Below, in pieces: positions 34,705 to 43,610 of a stretch of 64,000 nucleotides of DNA. The position numbers and the translations under genes are program-made. The notes beneath the pieces were generated by a model. It worked only from the letters and a program-made list of their open reading frames with translations. It was not told the origin of the DNA and made no database searches. Source of the stretch: Mycolicibacterium xanthum (GTDB lineage: Bacteria > Actinomycetota > Actinomycetes > Mycobacteriales > Mycobacteriaceae); contig NZ_JAIFZS010000006.1 in the NCBI RefSeq assembly GCF_019710635.1, forward strand, positions 62,001 through 126,000. Reading direction: 5' to 3'. Each line of letters starts with the position of its first letter. The stretch's first letter is position 1.

Positions 34705-35697
34705 GTGGATGTGGATGCGTTCGTTCTGGCGAACCGAGCCTCGTGGGAGCGCCTCGACGATCTCGTGAAGAACCGCCGCAAGCTCAGCGGTGCGGAGGTC
34801 GACGAACTGGTCGAGCTCTACCAGCGGGTGTCCACCCACCTGTCGATGGTGCGTTCGGCCTCTTCGGACGCGGTTCTGGTGGGCAGGCTGTCCAGCCTGG
34901 TCGCGCGGGCGCGGTCGGTGGTCACCGGTGCCCATGCCCCGCTGTGGCGGGAACTGGTCCGGTTCTGGACAGTGTCCTTCCCGGTGACCGCCTACCGGGC
35001 GTGGCGCTGGTGGCTCGGGTCGGCGGTCGGATTTCTCGTGGTCGCGGTGGCTATCGCGGTATGGGTGGCGACCAATCCCGCGGTGCAGGCCGCCGTCGGC
35101 ACGCCCGAGGAGATCGCCCAGCTGGTGAACAACGACTTCGCCGAGTACTACAGCGAGCACCCGGCCGGCGCGTTCGCTCTTCAGGTGTGGGTCAACAACG
35201 CGTGGATCGCCGCGCAGTGCATCGGCTACTCCGTGCTGCTGGGCATTCCGATCCCGTATGTGCTGTTCAACAACGCGCTCAATCTGGGGCTCAATGCGGG
35301 CTTGATGTTCCAGGCGGGTAAAGGCGATGTGCTGCTCGGGCTGTTGGCGCCGCACGGGCTGATCGAGCTGACCTCGGTGTTCCTGGCCGCGGGCGCCGGG
35401 ATGCGGCTCGGCTGGTCGATCGTCTCGCCGGGCAACCGGCCACGCGGCCAGGTGCTCGCCGAGCAGGGACGCGCGGTGATCTCGGTGGCCGTCGGTCTGG
35501 TGGTGGTGCTGGCTGTGGCGGGCCTGATCGAGGGGTTCGTCACCCCGTCGCCGCTGCCCACCTTCATGCGGGTGGCGATCGGTGTCGCCGTCCTGGTGGC
35601 GTTCCTGGGCTACGTGTACTACTTCGGTCGCCGGGCCGCGCTGCTCGGCGAGACGGGCGACATCGAGGACGCGCCCGACGTCGTCCCGACCGGCTGA
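34705..35697 (+). CDS. Stage II sporulation protein M-like membrane protein (Rv3694c-like)
   Basis: 330 residues, GTG start (VDVDAFVLANRASWERLDDLV). A charged N-terminal helical region (1-85) is followed by a helix AVGFLVVAVAIAVWVATN, an extracytoplasmic loop, then several helices containing the SpoIIM signature NNAWIAAQCIGYSVLLGIP and FNNALNLGLNAGLM, HGLIELTSVFLAAGAGMRLGW. In non-spore-formers SpoIIM homologues are found with RDD, DUF58 and MoxR genes, as here, probably in an envelope maintenance complex. Length equals the M. tuberculosis homologue from memory. Confidence 0.88.
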   Translation: MDVDAFVLANRASWERLDDLVKNRRKLSGAEVDELVELYQRVSTHLSMVRSASSDAVLVGRLSSLVARARSVVTGAHAPLWRELVRFWTVSFPVTAYRAWRWWLGSAVGFLVVAVAIAVWVATNPAVQAAVGTPEEIAQLVNNDFAEYYSEHPAGAFALQVWVNNAWIAAQCIGYSVLLGIPIPYVLFNNALNLGLNAGLMFQAGKGDVLLGLLAPHGLIELTSVFLAAGAGMRLGWSIVSPGNRPRGQVLAEQGRAVISVAVGLVVVLAVAGLIEGFVTPSPLPTFMRVAIGVAVLVAFLGYVYYFGRRAALLGETGDIEDAPDVVPTG

Positions 35698-35716
35698 CTG
35701 CCCGCCGGGGAAAGGG

Positions 35717-37039
35717 TCAGAGCCGGCCCGCGGCCTTCATGGCCAGGTAGTGGTCGGCCAGGGCCGGGGCCAGGTCCTCGGGCGGTGCATCGACGACGTC
35801 GACCCCGCTTCGGCGCAGCCGGGACGCCACCGCTCGGCGGTCGTTGCGGGCGCGCTCTGCGGCGGCGGCGTCATAGACCGCAGCCGCGTCGGAGCGCCCG
35901 GCGGCCAGCGCGTCGACCCGAGGGTCGGACACCGCAGCCAGCAGCACCTGGTGTTTGTCGGTCAGCTGCGAGATGACCGTCAGCAGCCCCTCGTCGATCG
36001 CCGAGGCGTTCAGATCGGTCAGCAGGACCACCAGCGCCCGCCGGCGCACCCGCCGCTGCACCGCGGCGACCATCGTCCGGGCATCCGACTCGATCAGCGC
36101 CGGTTCCAGTGGCGCCATCGCGTCGACGAGCTGGGCCAGCAACTCGGTGCGCGAGGCGTTGACGACGGCCGCGCGGGTGACCCGGTCGTGGGCCAGGAAG
36201 TCGACGTGGTCGCCGGCCCGGGCGGCCAGGGCCGCCAGCAGCAGCGCCGCATCCATCGACCAGTCCAGCCGGGGCCAGCCGCCGGGGTCCGCCGCTGTGG
36301 GATCCACCCCCACCCGCCCGGCCGAGGTCCGGCCGGTGTCGAGCACGATCACCACCCGCCGGTCGCGCTCGGGGCGCCAGGTGCGCACCACCACATCGGC
36401 TCGCCGTGCCGTGGCACGCCAGTCGATGGAGCGGATGTCGTCGCCGACGACGTACTCGCGCAGCGAGTCGAACTCGGTGCCCTGACCCCGGATCAACACC
36501 GGTGTCATGCCCTCCAGCTCGCGCAGCCGGGCCAGCCGGGCGGGCAGGTGCTTGCGGGACAGGAACGGCGGCAGGATCCGGACCTGCCAGGGCACCCGAT
36601 GTGAGCACTGCCGCCCGGCCAGGCCGAGCGGCCCGACCGACCGCGCCGTCACCAGCGCCGACGTCTGGTCGCCGCGGCGTACCGGACGCAGCGTGGTCTC
36701 GATTTGAACCCGTTGGCCTGCAGCGAGATTCACGTCATGGGTACGTGGCTGCGCGCGGGCGCTGGGCGCCCACGCATCCCGGATGACCCCGCGGAAGCGC
36801 GAGCGCGCGGTGTTGTCGACCGAGAGCACGGCGGTCACCGGCTGGCCCAGCCGGGCCGAGGTCGGCCCGCTGCGATCCAGCCGCAGCGCACGCGGACTGC
36901 CCGCCAGCACGGTATCGACGATGACCGCCAGCACGAGCAGCGCCAGTGCGCCGGTGAACACCAGCGCAGGCCACGGGGACAGCGCGATCGGCACCGCACA
37001 CAGCAGTGCGATCAGGCCGGTTCGTCCCGTGATGACCAC
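35717..37039 (-). CDS. DUF58 domain protein, MoxR partner (Rv3693-like)
   Basis: 440 residues. Two N-terminal membrane helices (LIALLCAVPIALSPWPALVF and ALALLVLAVIVDTVLAG), an Ig-like region, then the DUF58 motif EFDSLREYVVGDDIRSIDWRATAR and a VWA-like domain (VVIVLDTGRTSAG). DUF58 proteins act with MoxR ATPases in envelope-associated chaperone-like complexes; the moxR gene lies 10 bp upstream on the same strand. Last gene of the minus-strand run 41026 to 35717. Confidence 0.9.
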   Translation of the reverse strand: MVITGRTGLIALLCAVPIALSPWPALVFTGALALLVLAVIVDTVLAGSPRALRLDRSGPTSARLGQPVTAVLSVDNTARSRFRGVIRDAWAPSARAQPRTHDVNLAAGQRVQIETTLRPVRRGDQTSALVTARSVGPLGLAGRQCSHRVPWQVRILPPFLSRKHLPARLARLRELEGMTPVLIRGQGTEFDSLREYVVGDDIRSIDWRATARRADVVVRTWRPERDRRVVIVLDTGRTSAGRVGVDPTAADPGGWPRLDWSMDAALLLAALAARAGDHVDFLAHDRVTRAAVVNASRTELLAQLVDAMAPLEPALIESDARTMVAAVQRRVRRRALVVLLTDLNASAIDEGLLTVISQLTDKHQVLLAAVSDPRVDALAAGRSDAAAVYDAAAAERARNDRRAVASRLRRSGVDVVDAPPEDLAPALADHYLAMKAAGRL

Positions 37040-37049
37040 TGGCGCGCGA

Positions 37050-38012
37050 CTATCGGGGCACCGGCACCGCGGCCAGGATGCCGTCGATCACCCCGTCGGC
37101 GTTGGCGCCTTCCAACTCGGCCTCCGGCCGCAGTGCCACCCGGTGCCGAAGCGTGGGCCTGGCCATCGCCTTGACGTCGTCGGGGGTGACGTAACCGCGG
37201 CCGGACAGCCACGCCCAGGTCCGGGCCGTGGACAGCAGCGCCGTCGCACCCCGTGGCGAGACCCCGAGCTGAAGCGCCGAGGAATGCCTTGTCGCACCTA
37301 CGATGTCGACGATGTAGCCGAGCACCTCATCGGCGACGAGCACCTGCCGCACGGCTTCCCGGCCCGCAGCCAGCTCGGCCGGGCCGGCGACCGGGGTGAC
37401 CGCCGACAGATCGCGCGGGTCGAAACCGCGGGCGTGCCGGTCCAGGATGGCGATCTCCTGGTCGCGCGGCGGCAGCGAGACGTTGAGCTTCAACAGGAAG
37501 CGGTCCAGCTGAGCCTCGGGCAGCTGATAGGTGCCCTCGTACTCGATCGGGTTCTGGGTGGCCGCCACGATGAACGGATCGGGCAGGGGGCGCGGCTGGC
37601 CGTCGACGCTGACCTGGCGCTCCTCCATCGCTTCCAGCAGAGCGGCCTGGGTCTTGGGCGGGGTTCGATTGATCTCGTCGGCCAGCATCAGGTTGGTGAA
37701 GACCGGGCCGGGACGGAACTTGAACTCCGCGGTCCGGGCGTCGTAGATCAGCGAACCGGTGACATCGCCCGGCATCAGGTCGGGGGTGAACTGCACCCGC
37801 TTGAAATCCAGTTGCAGCGCGGCGGCCAGCGTGCGGACCAGCAGGGTCTTCGCCACCCCCGGCACGCCCTCCAACAGCACGTGGCCGCGACACAGCAGGG
37901 CGATGACCAGACCGCTGACCACGGCGTCCTGACCGACGACGACCTTGGCGATCTCGGCGCGCAGCGCCATCAACGCGTTTCGGGCGCCGTCGTGGGTGAT
38001 GGGCTGTGTCAC
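37050..38012 (-). CDS. moxR: MoxR-family AAA+ ATPase (Rv3692-like)
   Basis: 320 residues from GTG 38012, overlapping the DUF4350 stop by 4 nt. Walker A LLEGVPGVAKTLLVR, Walker B LMLADEINRTPPKTQAALLEAMEE, FIVAATQNPIEYEGTYQLPEAQLDRF, sensor-2 region GVSPRGATALLSTAR. This is the classical MRP-type MoxR, shorter and without the His-rich tail of the protein at 11056-12222. It works with the adjacent DUF58 protein. Confidence 0.93.
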   Translation of the reverse strand: MTQPITHDGARNALMALRAEIAKVVVGQDAVVSGLVIALLCRGHVLLEGVPGVAKTLLVRTLAAALQLDFKRVQFTPDLMPGDVTGSLIYDARTAEFKFRPGPVFTNLMLADEINRTPPKTQAALLEAMEERQVSVDGQPRPLPDPFIVAATQNPIEYEGTYQLPEAQLDRFLLKLNVSLPPRDQEIAILDRHARGFDPRDLSAVTPVAGPAELAAGREAVRQVLVADEVLGYIVDIVGATRHSSALQLGVSPRGATALLSTARTWAWLSGRGYVTPDDVKAMARPTLRHRVALRPEAELEGANADGVIDGILAAVPVPR

Positions 38013-39163
38013 GACGAAGCGACCTGCCTTTCGATGTCGTCGAGTGAATGGGCGAGGCTCACCAGATCGGCATCGGTGGCCGGTGGCTGTCCGTAAAGAG
38101 TATGTGCGACCGACCGGGGGTCGAGACCGCACCGTTGTGCGACGGCCTCGACGACCGCCGTCGGCGGTGCGGCGGGGCCCAGGCCGATGCGCGGCAGCAT
38201 GCGCTGCAGCGTCGAGGTCCGCAGCGCGTCGGCCGCGCGGTCGCGGGCCCGTCGGGACCGGTACATCCGGCCGCGACCCTCCACGGTCTCCGAGGCCCGC
38301 ACCACCACCGGCATCCGCTCGGCCACCAGCGGGCCGATGCGGCGTCCCTTCCACACGGCCAACAGCGCCACCGTGAGGATCAGCTGCCAGACCAGCCACT
38401 TCACCTGGGTGGGGATCAGGTCGCCGATGCGGCCGCCGCCGCCGGTCTCCCCGCCCTGGCTGTGCTGGGGCGCATACCAGATCACCCTCGGCCGGTTTCC
38501 CGCCAGGTTCATCGCCAGCGCGGCGTTGCCCTCCTGCAGCAGTCCCTCGTTCATCAGGAAGTGGGCGTTGCCGACCGCGGTGACCGTGCGGCCGTCCTCG
38601 GTGTAGCGCGCCAGCACGCCGTCGTAGCACAGCGTGACCGGGGCATCGCCGACCGCTTCGTAGGAATCGGCGCCGTCGAATCGCACCGTCCCGGCCCGGT
38701 TGGCCTCGCGCAGGTCGCAGCCGGGGTCGATGCCGCCGTAGTCGGTCGGGTCGCCGCGCCGCAGCCGGGGGGCGAGTACCTCGCGGGTGGTTCCCAGTGG
38801 ATCGACCAGCAGCAGGTCACCGGGCAGGTCGGCCAGCCGCCGCATCAGGTCGTCACCGTAGAGGTCGTAGGTCTGCGCCGCCACCAGCAGGGTGTCCGGG
38901 CGGGCCTCGCGCTCCACGGTCTCGATGTCACCGGCCTCGATCACGGTGACACCTTGCTCACGGAGCAGGGTGACCAGCGCGTGGGTGCCGTCGGACGCCG
39001 TCGAGGCCGGATCCAGCGGTCCGCCCGGACGCGGCGCGGTCAGCCATGCGCTGAGCGTGGCCACCGCGACGACGACCACGACGGCCAGCAGCACCCAGCG
39101 CAAGCCCCGCCATCGGGATGCCAGACCGGGGCCGACGGCCGTCGAGGGGCTCGACGCCGTCAT
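38009..39163 (-). CDS. DUF4350 membrane protein (Rv3691-like)
   Basis: 384 residues. N-terminal helix (VLLAVVVVVAVATLSAWLTA), a periplasmic domain with LDPASTASDGTHALVTLLREQGVTV typical of DUF4350, a second helix about residue 255 (WLVWQLILTVALLAVWKG), and a cytosolic helical C-terminus. Co-translated with neighbours on both sides by 4-nt overlaps. The role in the MoxR/DUF58 complex is not known. Confidence 0.85.
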   Translation of the reverse strand: MTASSPSTAVGPGLASRWRGLRWVLLAVVVVVAVATLSAWLTAPRPGGPLDPASTASDGTHALVTLLREQGVTVIEAGDIETVEREARPDTLLVAAQTYDLYGDDLMRRLADLPGDLLLVDPLGTTREVLAPRLRRGDPTDYGGIDPGCDLREANRAGTVRFDGADSYEAVGDAPVTLCYDGVLARYTEDGRTVTAVGNAHFLMNEGLLQEGNAALAMNLAGNRPRVIWYAPQHSQGGETGGGGRIGDLIPTQVKWLVWQLILTVALLAVWKGRRIGPLVAERMPVVVRASETVEGRGRMYRSRRARDRAADALRTSTLQRMLPRIGLGPAAPPTAVVEAVAQRCGLDPRSVAHTLYGQPPATDADLVSLAHSLDDIERQVASS

Positions 39164-39810
39164 CGCACCTCGGCCCAGGTCTGTGCGACGGTGGTGACGG
39201 GGCCTTCCGGACCCGCGGTCCGTCGCTCGCCGAGCTTGTCGTCCAGCTCGGCGATCATCCGGTACTGCGACTCCAGGCCGGGGCGCTCACCGTAGGTGAC
39301 GTCGTTGAAAGCCTCTGCCGCAGAGGCAAGTTCGGCTGCGAGCCCGGGAATGGCCCGACCGGCGGCGCGGGCCAGCTCGGTCGCGGTGCGCCCGGGCACC
39401 GGGTTGAGCACCCCGGTCTCCTCGAGTCTTCGGGCGATCGCCCGAAGCCGGTGACGGATGGCCTGCGCCCACTCTCCGGACGCCGCAAAGCGTTCCGCTG
39501 CCGCACGATGCTCGGCGGCGCTGAGCTCGTGCCCACCGAACAGGGTCTCGGATTTTCCGCGGCTGGTCCGCATGGCCCGCCGCGCGACCCGTACCGCGAC
39601 AACGACCGCCACGGCCACCAGGATCAGCAGCACGGCCACGGTGAACCAGCCCCCCGGCACCGACGCACCCTTGGCCACCAGCCGGTAGATCAGATCCTCG
39701 ATCCAGGCGTAGATCTGTTCGGTCAGTGACGATTTGGGGTAGATGGGCTTGCCGAGCTCCTGTTGGGCGGCGTCGTGCGCGGCGTCGCGGTCGATGTCGA
39801 TCGTGGCCAC
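39160..39810 (-). CDS. DUF4129 membrane protein (Rv3690-like)
   Basis: 216 residues, GTG start. One central membrane helix (GGWFTVAVLLILVAVAVVVAVRVA) and a cytosolic DUF4129 domain with HRLRAIARRLEETGVLNPVPGRTATELARAAGR and FNDVTYGERP. DUF4129 proteins often accompany transglutaminase or MoxR/DUF58 genes. Starts one base after the upstream gene ends and overlaps DUF4350 by 4 nt. Confidence 0.85.
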   Translation of the reverse strand: MATIDIDRDAAHDAAQQELGKPIYPKSSLTEQIYAWIEDLIYRLVAKGASVPGGWFTVAVLLILVAVAVVVAVRVARRAMRTSRGKSETLFGGHELSAAEHRAAAERFAASGEWAQAIRHRLRAIARRLEETGVLNPVPGRTATELARAAGRAIPGLAAELASAAEAFNDVTYGERPGLESQYRMIAELDDKLGERRTAGPEGPVTTVAQTWAEVR

Positions 39811-39811
39811 C

Positions 39812-41026
39812 TCAGCGCTGGCCGGTCAGCCACAGGTCGTCGGTTGACTCCGGGGGGGCCGTCGGCCCGGCCGCGGCCCCGGTCTGCAGCACCATGTCGA
39901 ACGCCTCGGCGCGGATCCGCCGGTCGGTGTACTGCAGCACGATGACACCGGCGCTGAACGGGCCGGTGATGATCTGGCCGACGGCGCCGCCGACGGCGAA
40001 CAGTGCCAGCCCGATCATCGCCGCGGCCGTCGATGCCGACGCGGTCATCGCGATCTGGCCACCGAGGTTGAACGGGATGGACACTGCGCCGGCCACCAGC
40101 CCGGCCACCAGCCCGGCCAGCAGCCGAATCCCGAACACCCGCCAGAAGTCGGTTCTGATCAGCGCGAACGACCTCCGGATCGACGAAACGATGTCGCGGC
40201 GCTCCAGCACGATGACCGCGGGGGTGAAGGCCAGCATCGTGAACAGGTACACCGCGAGTGCCGCGGCGACGGCGAACAGCACTGCGCCCAGGGCCAATCC
40301 GGCCGCGCCGCTGCCGGCGGCCAGCGCGACGACGACGCCGATGGCGATCGGGATGCCGAGCAGCAGCACGAGGGCGACGGACTGCAGCGCCATGAAGCCG
40401 ATCAGCGGCCACAGGCGTGGGCGCAGCCGCCGCCAGGACTCGCCGATGGTGATACCCGCGCCGAACACCGCACGGCCGATGACCACCGTCAGCATCCCGC
40501 TGAGCAGGATCGTCGACAACCACGTCGTCGCATATCCGGCGACGCTGGCGGCGCCCCAGCTGATCAGCATCTCGACGTCGGCGGCGTTGCCGTCCAGCGC
40601 CTTGGCGATGTCGCCGGTGAACGCGAACGGCCACAACGACACCAGCACCGAGATGAGCTGGGCGGCCACCACCACGATGGTGGTGAGCCCCAGGGTGGCT
40701 TTGGGGTTCGCGCGTACGTACGCGACCGCGCCGTTGAACATGTCCGACAGCGTCAGTGGGCGCAGCGGCACCACGCCGGGCTTGAGCACCGCCGGCCCGT
40801 AGCCGGGTGGGGGACCGTAACCGGGGGGATATCCCGGTGGCGGCCCGTAGCCGGGTGGGGGGCCGTAGCCGGGTGGCGGCCCGTAGCCGGGTGGCGGGCC
40901 GTACCCCGGTGGAGGTCCGTAACCGGGTGCCGGGTAGCCGGGATATCCGGGCGGGGGATATGCGGTCGGCACGGCACCAGCCGGCGGTGGCGCCGCCGAG
41001 CCGTAGCCGCCGGCGTCGTGGGTCAT
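39812..41026 (-). CDS. Multi-pass membrane protein with PPPGYG repeat N-terminus (Rv3689-like)
   Basis: 404 residues. The first about 85 residues are a Pro/Gly/Tyr array with repeats of PPPGYG (coded by about 40795-40945), then about six hydrophobic helices resembling the membrane domain of glycerophosphodiester phosphodiesterases (GDPD_anch-like: TLSDMFNGAVAYVRANPKATLGLT; GESWRRLRPRLWPLIGFMAL). No catalytic domain. Probably the first gene of the moxR envelope operon. ATG 41026 (MTHDAGGYG) preferred; ATG 41035 is possible. Confidence 0.82.
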   Translation of the reverse strand: MTHDAGGYGSAAPPPAGAVPTAYPPPGYPGYPAPGYGPPPGYGPPPGYGPPPGYGPPPGYGPPPGYPPGYGPPPGYGPAVLKPGVVPLRPLTLSDMFNGAVAYVRANPKATLGLTTIVVVAAQLISVLVSLWPFAFTGDIAKALDGNAADVEMLISWGAASVAGYATTWLSTILLSGMLTVVIGRAVFGAGITIGESWRRLRPRLWPLIGFMALQSVALVLLLGIPIAIGVVVALAAGSGAAGLALGAVLFAVAAALAVYLFTMLAFTPAVIVLERRDIVSSIRRSFALIRTDFWRVFGIRLLAGLVAGLVAGAVSIPFNLGGQIAMTASASTAAAMIGLALFAVGGAVGQIITGPFSAGVIVLQYTDRRIRAEAFDMVLQTGAAAGPTAPPESTDDLWLTGQR

Positions 41027-41131
41027 GATCACCATCTTGTCGATCACCGCAGCGAATGACAACGGGCCGAGCTCAGCGCGGCATCCGGCGGTCCAGCAAT
41101 GCGCCGGCACGCGCGGCGCTACCGTGGCGCC

Positions 41132-41806
41132 ATGGCGATCGAGATCACGGTCCGAGGCTCGCACTCGGTGTTCACCGCCCCCGAACGCGCAGTCGTGCAC
41201 GCCACGCTGTCCTACGAGGGCCCCGAGATGCCACCGGTCTACGAGCGGATCGCCCGGGACCTGGAGTCGGTCAAGGCCTCCCTGACGCCGCTGACCGAAG
41301 GTCACCCGGCCGCCGTGGCGAGATGGTCGGCCGAGCAGCTGCGCACCTGGTCGCAACGCCCCTGGAACAAGGACGGCAAGCGGCTGCCGCTCGTACACCA
41401 CGCCAGCGTCGCGGTGACCGTCGAATTCAGCGACTTCGCCGCACTCTCGGCGTGGACCGGTGCCCACGTCGCGGGGACCGAGGGGTTCCGGGTGGCGCGG
41501 GTCAGCTGGGAGTTGACCGATGCCCGCCGCGACGAACTGCTCGGCGAGGTGCGCCATCTCGCCGTGCGCGACGCGGTCACGCGCGCCCAGCAGTATGCCG
41601 ACGCGCTGGACGTCGGCACCGTCCGTCCGCTGGCCGTCGCCGACCCGGGGATGCTCTCGGACACGTCGGGTCCCACCGCGGGCGGTCCGTCCGAGCATCC
41701 GGTCCGCGCGGCCGCTCACGCCGCCCCGGCACCCGATGTCGAGCTCGTCCCCCGAGACCTGGAGCTCTCGGCGACGGTGGACGCCCGATTCGCGGCCGGA
41801 CCCTGA
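41132..41806 (+). CDS. SIMPL domain (DUF541) protein (Rv3688c-like)
   Basis: 224 residues. SIMPL/DUF541 features: ITVRGSHSVFTAPERAVVHATLSYEG at the N-terminus, SVAVTVEFSDFAALSAW mid-chain and VRDAVTRAQQYADALDVGTVRPLAVAD. No signal peptide, so this member is cytosolic. Function unknown. ATG 41132. Divergent from the membrane gene at 41026 with 105 bp between. Confidence 0.85.
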   Translation: MAIEITVRGSHSVFTAPERAVVHATLSYEGPEMPPVYERIARDLESVKASLTPLTEGHPAAVARWSAEQLRTWSQRPWNKDGKRLPLVHHASVAVTVEFSDFAALSAWTGAHVAGTEGFRVARVSWELTDARRDELLGEVRHLAVRDAVTRAQQYADALDVGTVRPLAVADPGMLSDTSGPTAGGPSEHPVRAAAHAAPAPDVELVPRDLELSATVDARFAAGP

Positions 41807-41836
41807 CATGACCGTGGCCGGCGCCGGTCGGCCCGG

Positions 41837-42769
41837 TCAGCGGACGTCGACGCGGTCCCCGCTGCGCTTGCTCTCCAGCCGGTGCCATGTCCACCAGAAC
41901 AGCAGCGCGGCGACGATCGACCCGGCCGCCGCCAGCCACTGTGCGCCGAGAAACAGGTGCCACTCGACCGCCTTGTCGACGTGGCGGACCCGGGCGGCCT
42001 GCACCACGCCGAGCAGGCCCAGCATCAGGCTCGCCGCTCCGACCGCGGCGATCAGCACCACGAACACGGTGCGCAGCGTGTACCGCGCCGCCCCGGGAGA
42101 CACCACCGCCCGGATACGCCGGGTGCGGGCCAGGAACAGCGACGCCGCACAGGCCACGACGAGCGCGACCGCGTCGGCGGCCAGCGTGTCGGAGAGCCGG
42201 TGGGCCTTGATGATCACGGTGTAGGCGCCGATGCCCACCGCCCAGGTCAGCGTGAAGAACATCGCGACCCCGCGGAACCGGTAGGGCATCACGATCAGCG
42301 TGGCGAACAGCAGCGACATCGCCGCCGTGGTGTGCCCGCTGGGCAGGGTGTTCTCCGCGAAGGTCCCGTGCACCGAGGAGACCAGGTCCGGACGCGTCAG
42401 CAGGTAGTACTTGAGCACCTGGGTCACGGCCTGGCCGCCGAAGATCACCGACAGCCCCGCGACGGCAAGCCACACCTGCCGTCGCAGCAGCCCGATCAGC
42501 CCGACGATCGCCGCCGCAGCCAGCTGGGACGTCACCGTGATGGTCCCGAACTGATCGTGGGCGGCCCTGCGCACCTCCGGGTCGACCTGGTTCGCGCCGC
42601 GCAGCGCGGCGTCCTCGAGTATCTGGCCGATGGTGGTCTGCACGAACAGCAGGTAGACGGCGACGCCGAACAACAGGGCACCGATCAGCACGGCCGTCCA
42701 GCGGTGCCGCGCACGGCGCAGCCGGCCGGCGTCGTCGAGCACCCGGATCCGGTCGGTTCTCACCTCCAC
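41837..42769 (-). CDS. PAP2-family membrane phosphatase
   Basis: 310 residues from GTG 42769, chosen because GGAGGGA lies six bases upstream; longer in-frame starts (42808, 42943) have no such site. Five to seven helices. PAP2 motifs: KYYLLTRPD (motif 1), NTLPSGHTTAAMSL (motif 2, PSGH) and KAHRLSDTLAADAV (motif 3, Arg and Asp; the usual His is within AHRLSD). Such enzymes dephosphorylate lipid phosphates, e.g. polyprenyl or phosphatidyl phosphates, at the outer face of the membrane. Confidence 0.87.
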   Translation of the reverse strand: MEVRTDRIRVLDDAGRLRRARHRWTAVLIGALLFGVAVYLLFVQTTIGQILEDAALRGANQVDPEVRRAAHDQFGTITVTSQLAAAAIVGLIGLLRRQVWLAVAGLSVIFGGQAVTQVLKYYLLTRPDLVSSVHGTFAENTLPSGHTTAAMSLLFATLIVMPYRFRGVAMFFTLTWAVGIGAYTVIIKAHRLSDTLAADAVALVVACAASLFLARTRRIRAVVSPGAARYTLRTVFVVLIAAVGAASLMLGLLGVVQAARVRHVDKAVEWHLFLGAQWLAAAGSIVAALLFWWTWHRLESKRSGDRVDVR

Positions 42770-43191
42770 GCGAAATCCCTCCCTGATGGTCGCCCGGTGC
42801 GGCAGCATATCCTGCGCGGCGCCCCTGCGTGCACCGGCGCGACCGTGCGGCACCGACCCCGGCTGTCGGCGCAGCGCACCGGATCGATCCGAAAAGTACT
42901 GACTTGCAACGATATTGATGCACCCCGGGGTGGATCGCGACAACCTCGGGTCGAGGCGGCACCGGCGCTGGGAGGCCCGGATCGCGCCGCGAACCGGAAA
43001 CCCCCGGTGGTCTTCACCAGCGGGTTACCGAAAGCGTGCCGGGAGGCGGGTAGTACCGGACCCGCCGGCGAGGCCGCGGCCGAAGTGCCGGCAACCGTAT
43101 TCGACCGCGATGGTCGAGAACAAGCCGTTGCCGCGGTCGGAAGGCCCCGACCGGATTACCCGGCCAGAGCCCTTGCCGACGTCGACGTGAG
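42770..43191. other. Intergenic stretch of about 420 bp with no recognisable gene
   Basis: Between the PAP2 start and the tRNA 3' end. Open frames here lack codon bias, ribosome binding sites and family features. The part nearest the PAP2 gene must hold its promoter; I see no clear terminator, repeat or RNA motif. Confidence 0.6.
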
Positions 43192-43265
43192 TCGGGGTGG
43201 CGGGATTCGAACCCACGACCTCTTCGTCCCGAACGAAGCACGCTACCAAGCTGCGCCACACCCCG
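43192..43265 (-). tRNA. tRNA-Pro (anticodon CGG)
   Basis: Read on the minus strand the 74 nt fold as a cloverleaf: acceptor CGGGGTG/CACCCCG with discriminator A, D-arm GCGCAGCTTGGTAGCGTGC, anticodon stem CTTCG/CGAAG with loop TTCGGGA (anticodon CGG), and T-arm with GGTTCGAATCC. CCA is not encoded. TAGGCT at 43285-43280, about 15 bases upstream, fits a -10 box. Confidence 0.95.
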
Positions 43266-43406
43266 CGTGAAGCCTCGACAGCCTATCGCACGGACCGACG
43301 TTGAAGCCAAACGCGTTCTGCCGGGGCGACACGCCGCGGGATGGATCCGGGTTGTCGGTGGCGTTATGCACACTGAGCAACAGATGACGAAGAAACGGGG
43401 CGTGAC

Positions 43407-43610
43407 ATGACTGGCTTGGGTGCATCGATCTACCTGGGCTTTTTCGCGCTGGCCGCGTTGTGGCTGTTCCTGACGTCCGAAGGGCCGCTGACCCGGACCC
43501 GGGGGGCCGAGGATCACGGCCAGCGGCCGGACCTCTCGAACTCGGCCAGCACCTCGGCAGATGCCGAGGGATCCAGCCCGTGGCTGGTGAGCCACTCGTC
43601 ACAGAAATAG
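43407..43610 (+). CDS. Small membrane protein, hypothetical
   Basis: 67 residues. One clear hydrophobic helix near the N-terminus ([20 protein letters not shown]), then a polar tail. The last about 95 nt overlap the 3' end of the converging cysteine-synthase-like gene, which casts doubt on the tail but not on the helix. Weak ribosome binding site (ACGGGGCG). Not recognised. Confidence 0.4.
   Translation: MTGLGASIYLGFFALAALWLFLTSEGPLTRTRGAEDHGQRPDLSNSASTSADAEGSSPWLVSHSSQK

Noticed and set aside
40795-40945. Regular repeats that could suggest a CRISPR array
   Set aside because: They are degenerate in-frame codons for PPPGYG at the N-terminus of a membrane protein, with no spacers.
42915-43190. 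91-codon plus-strand frame beside the tRNA
   Set aside because: Arg/Pro-rich shadow-type composition, no ribosome binding site and no recognisable family.
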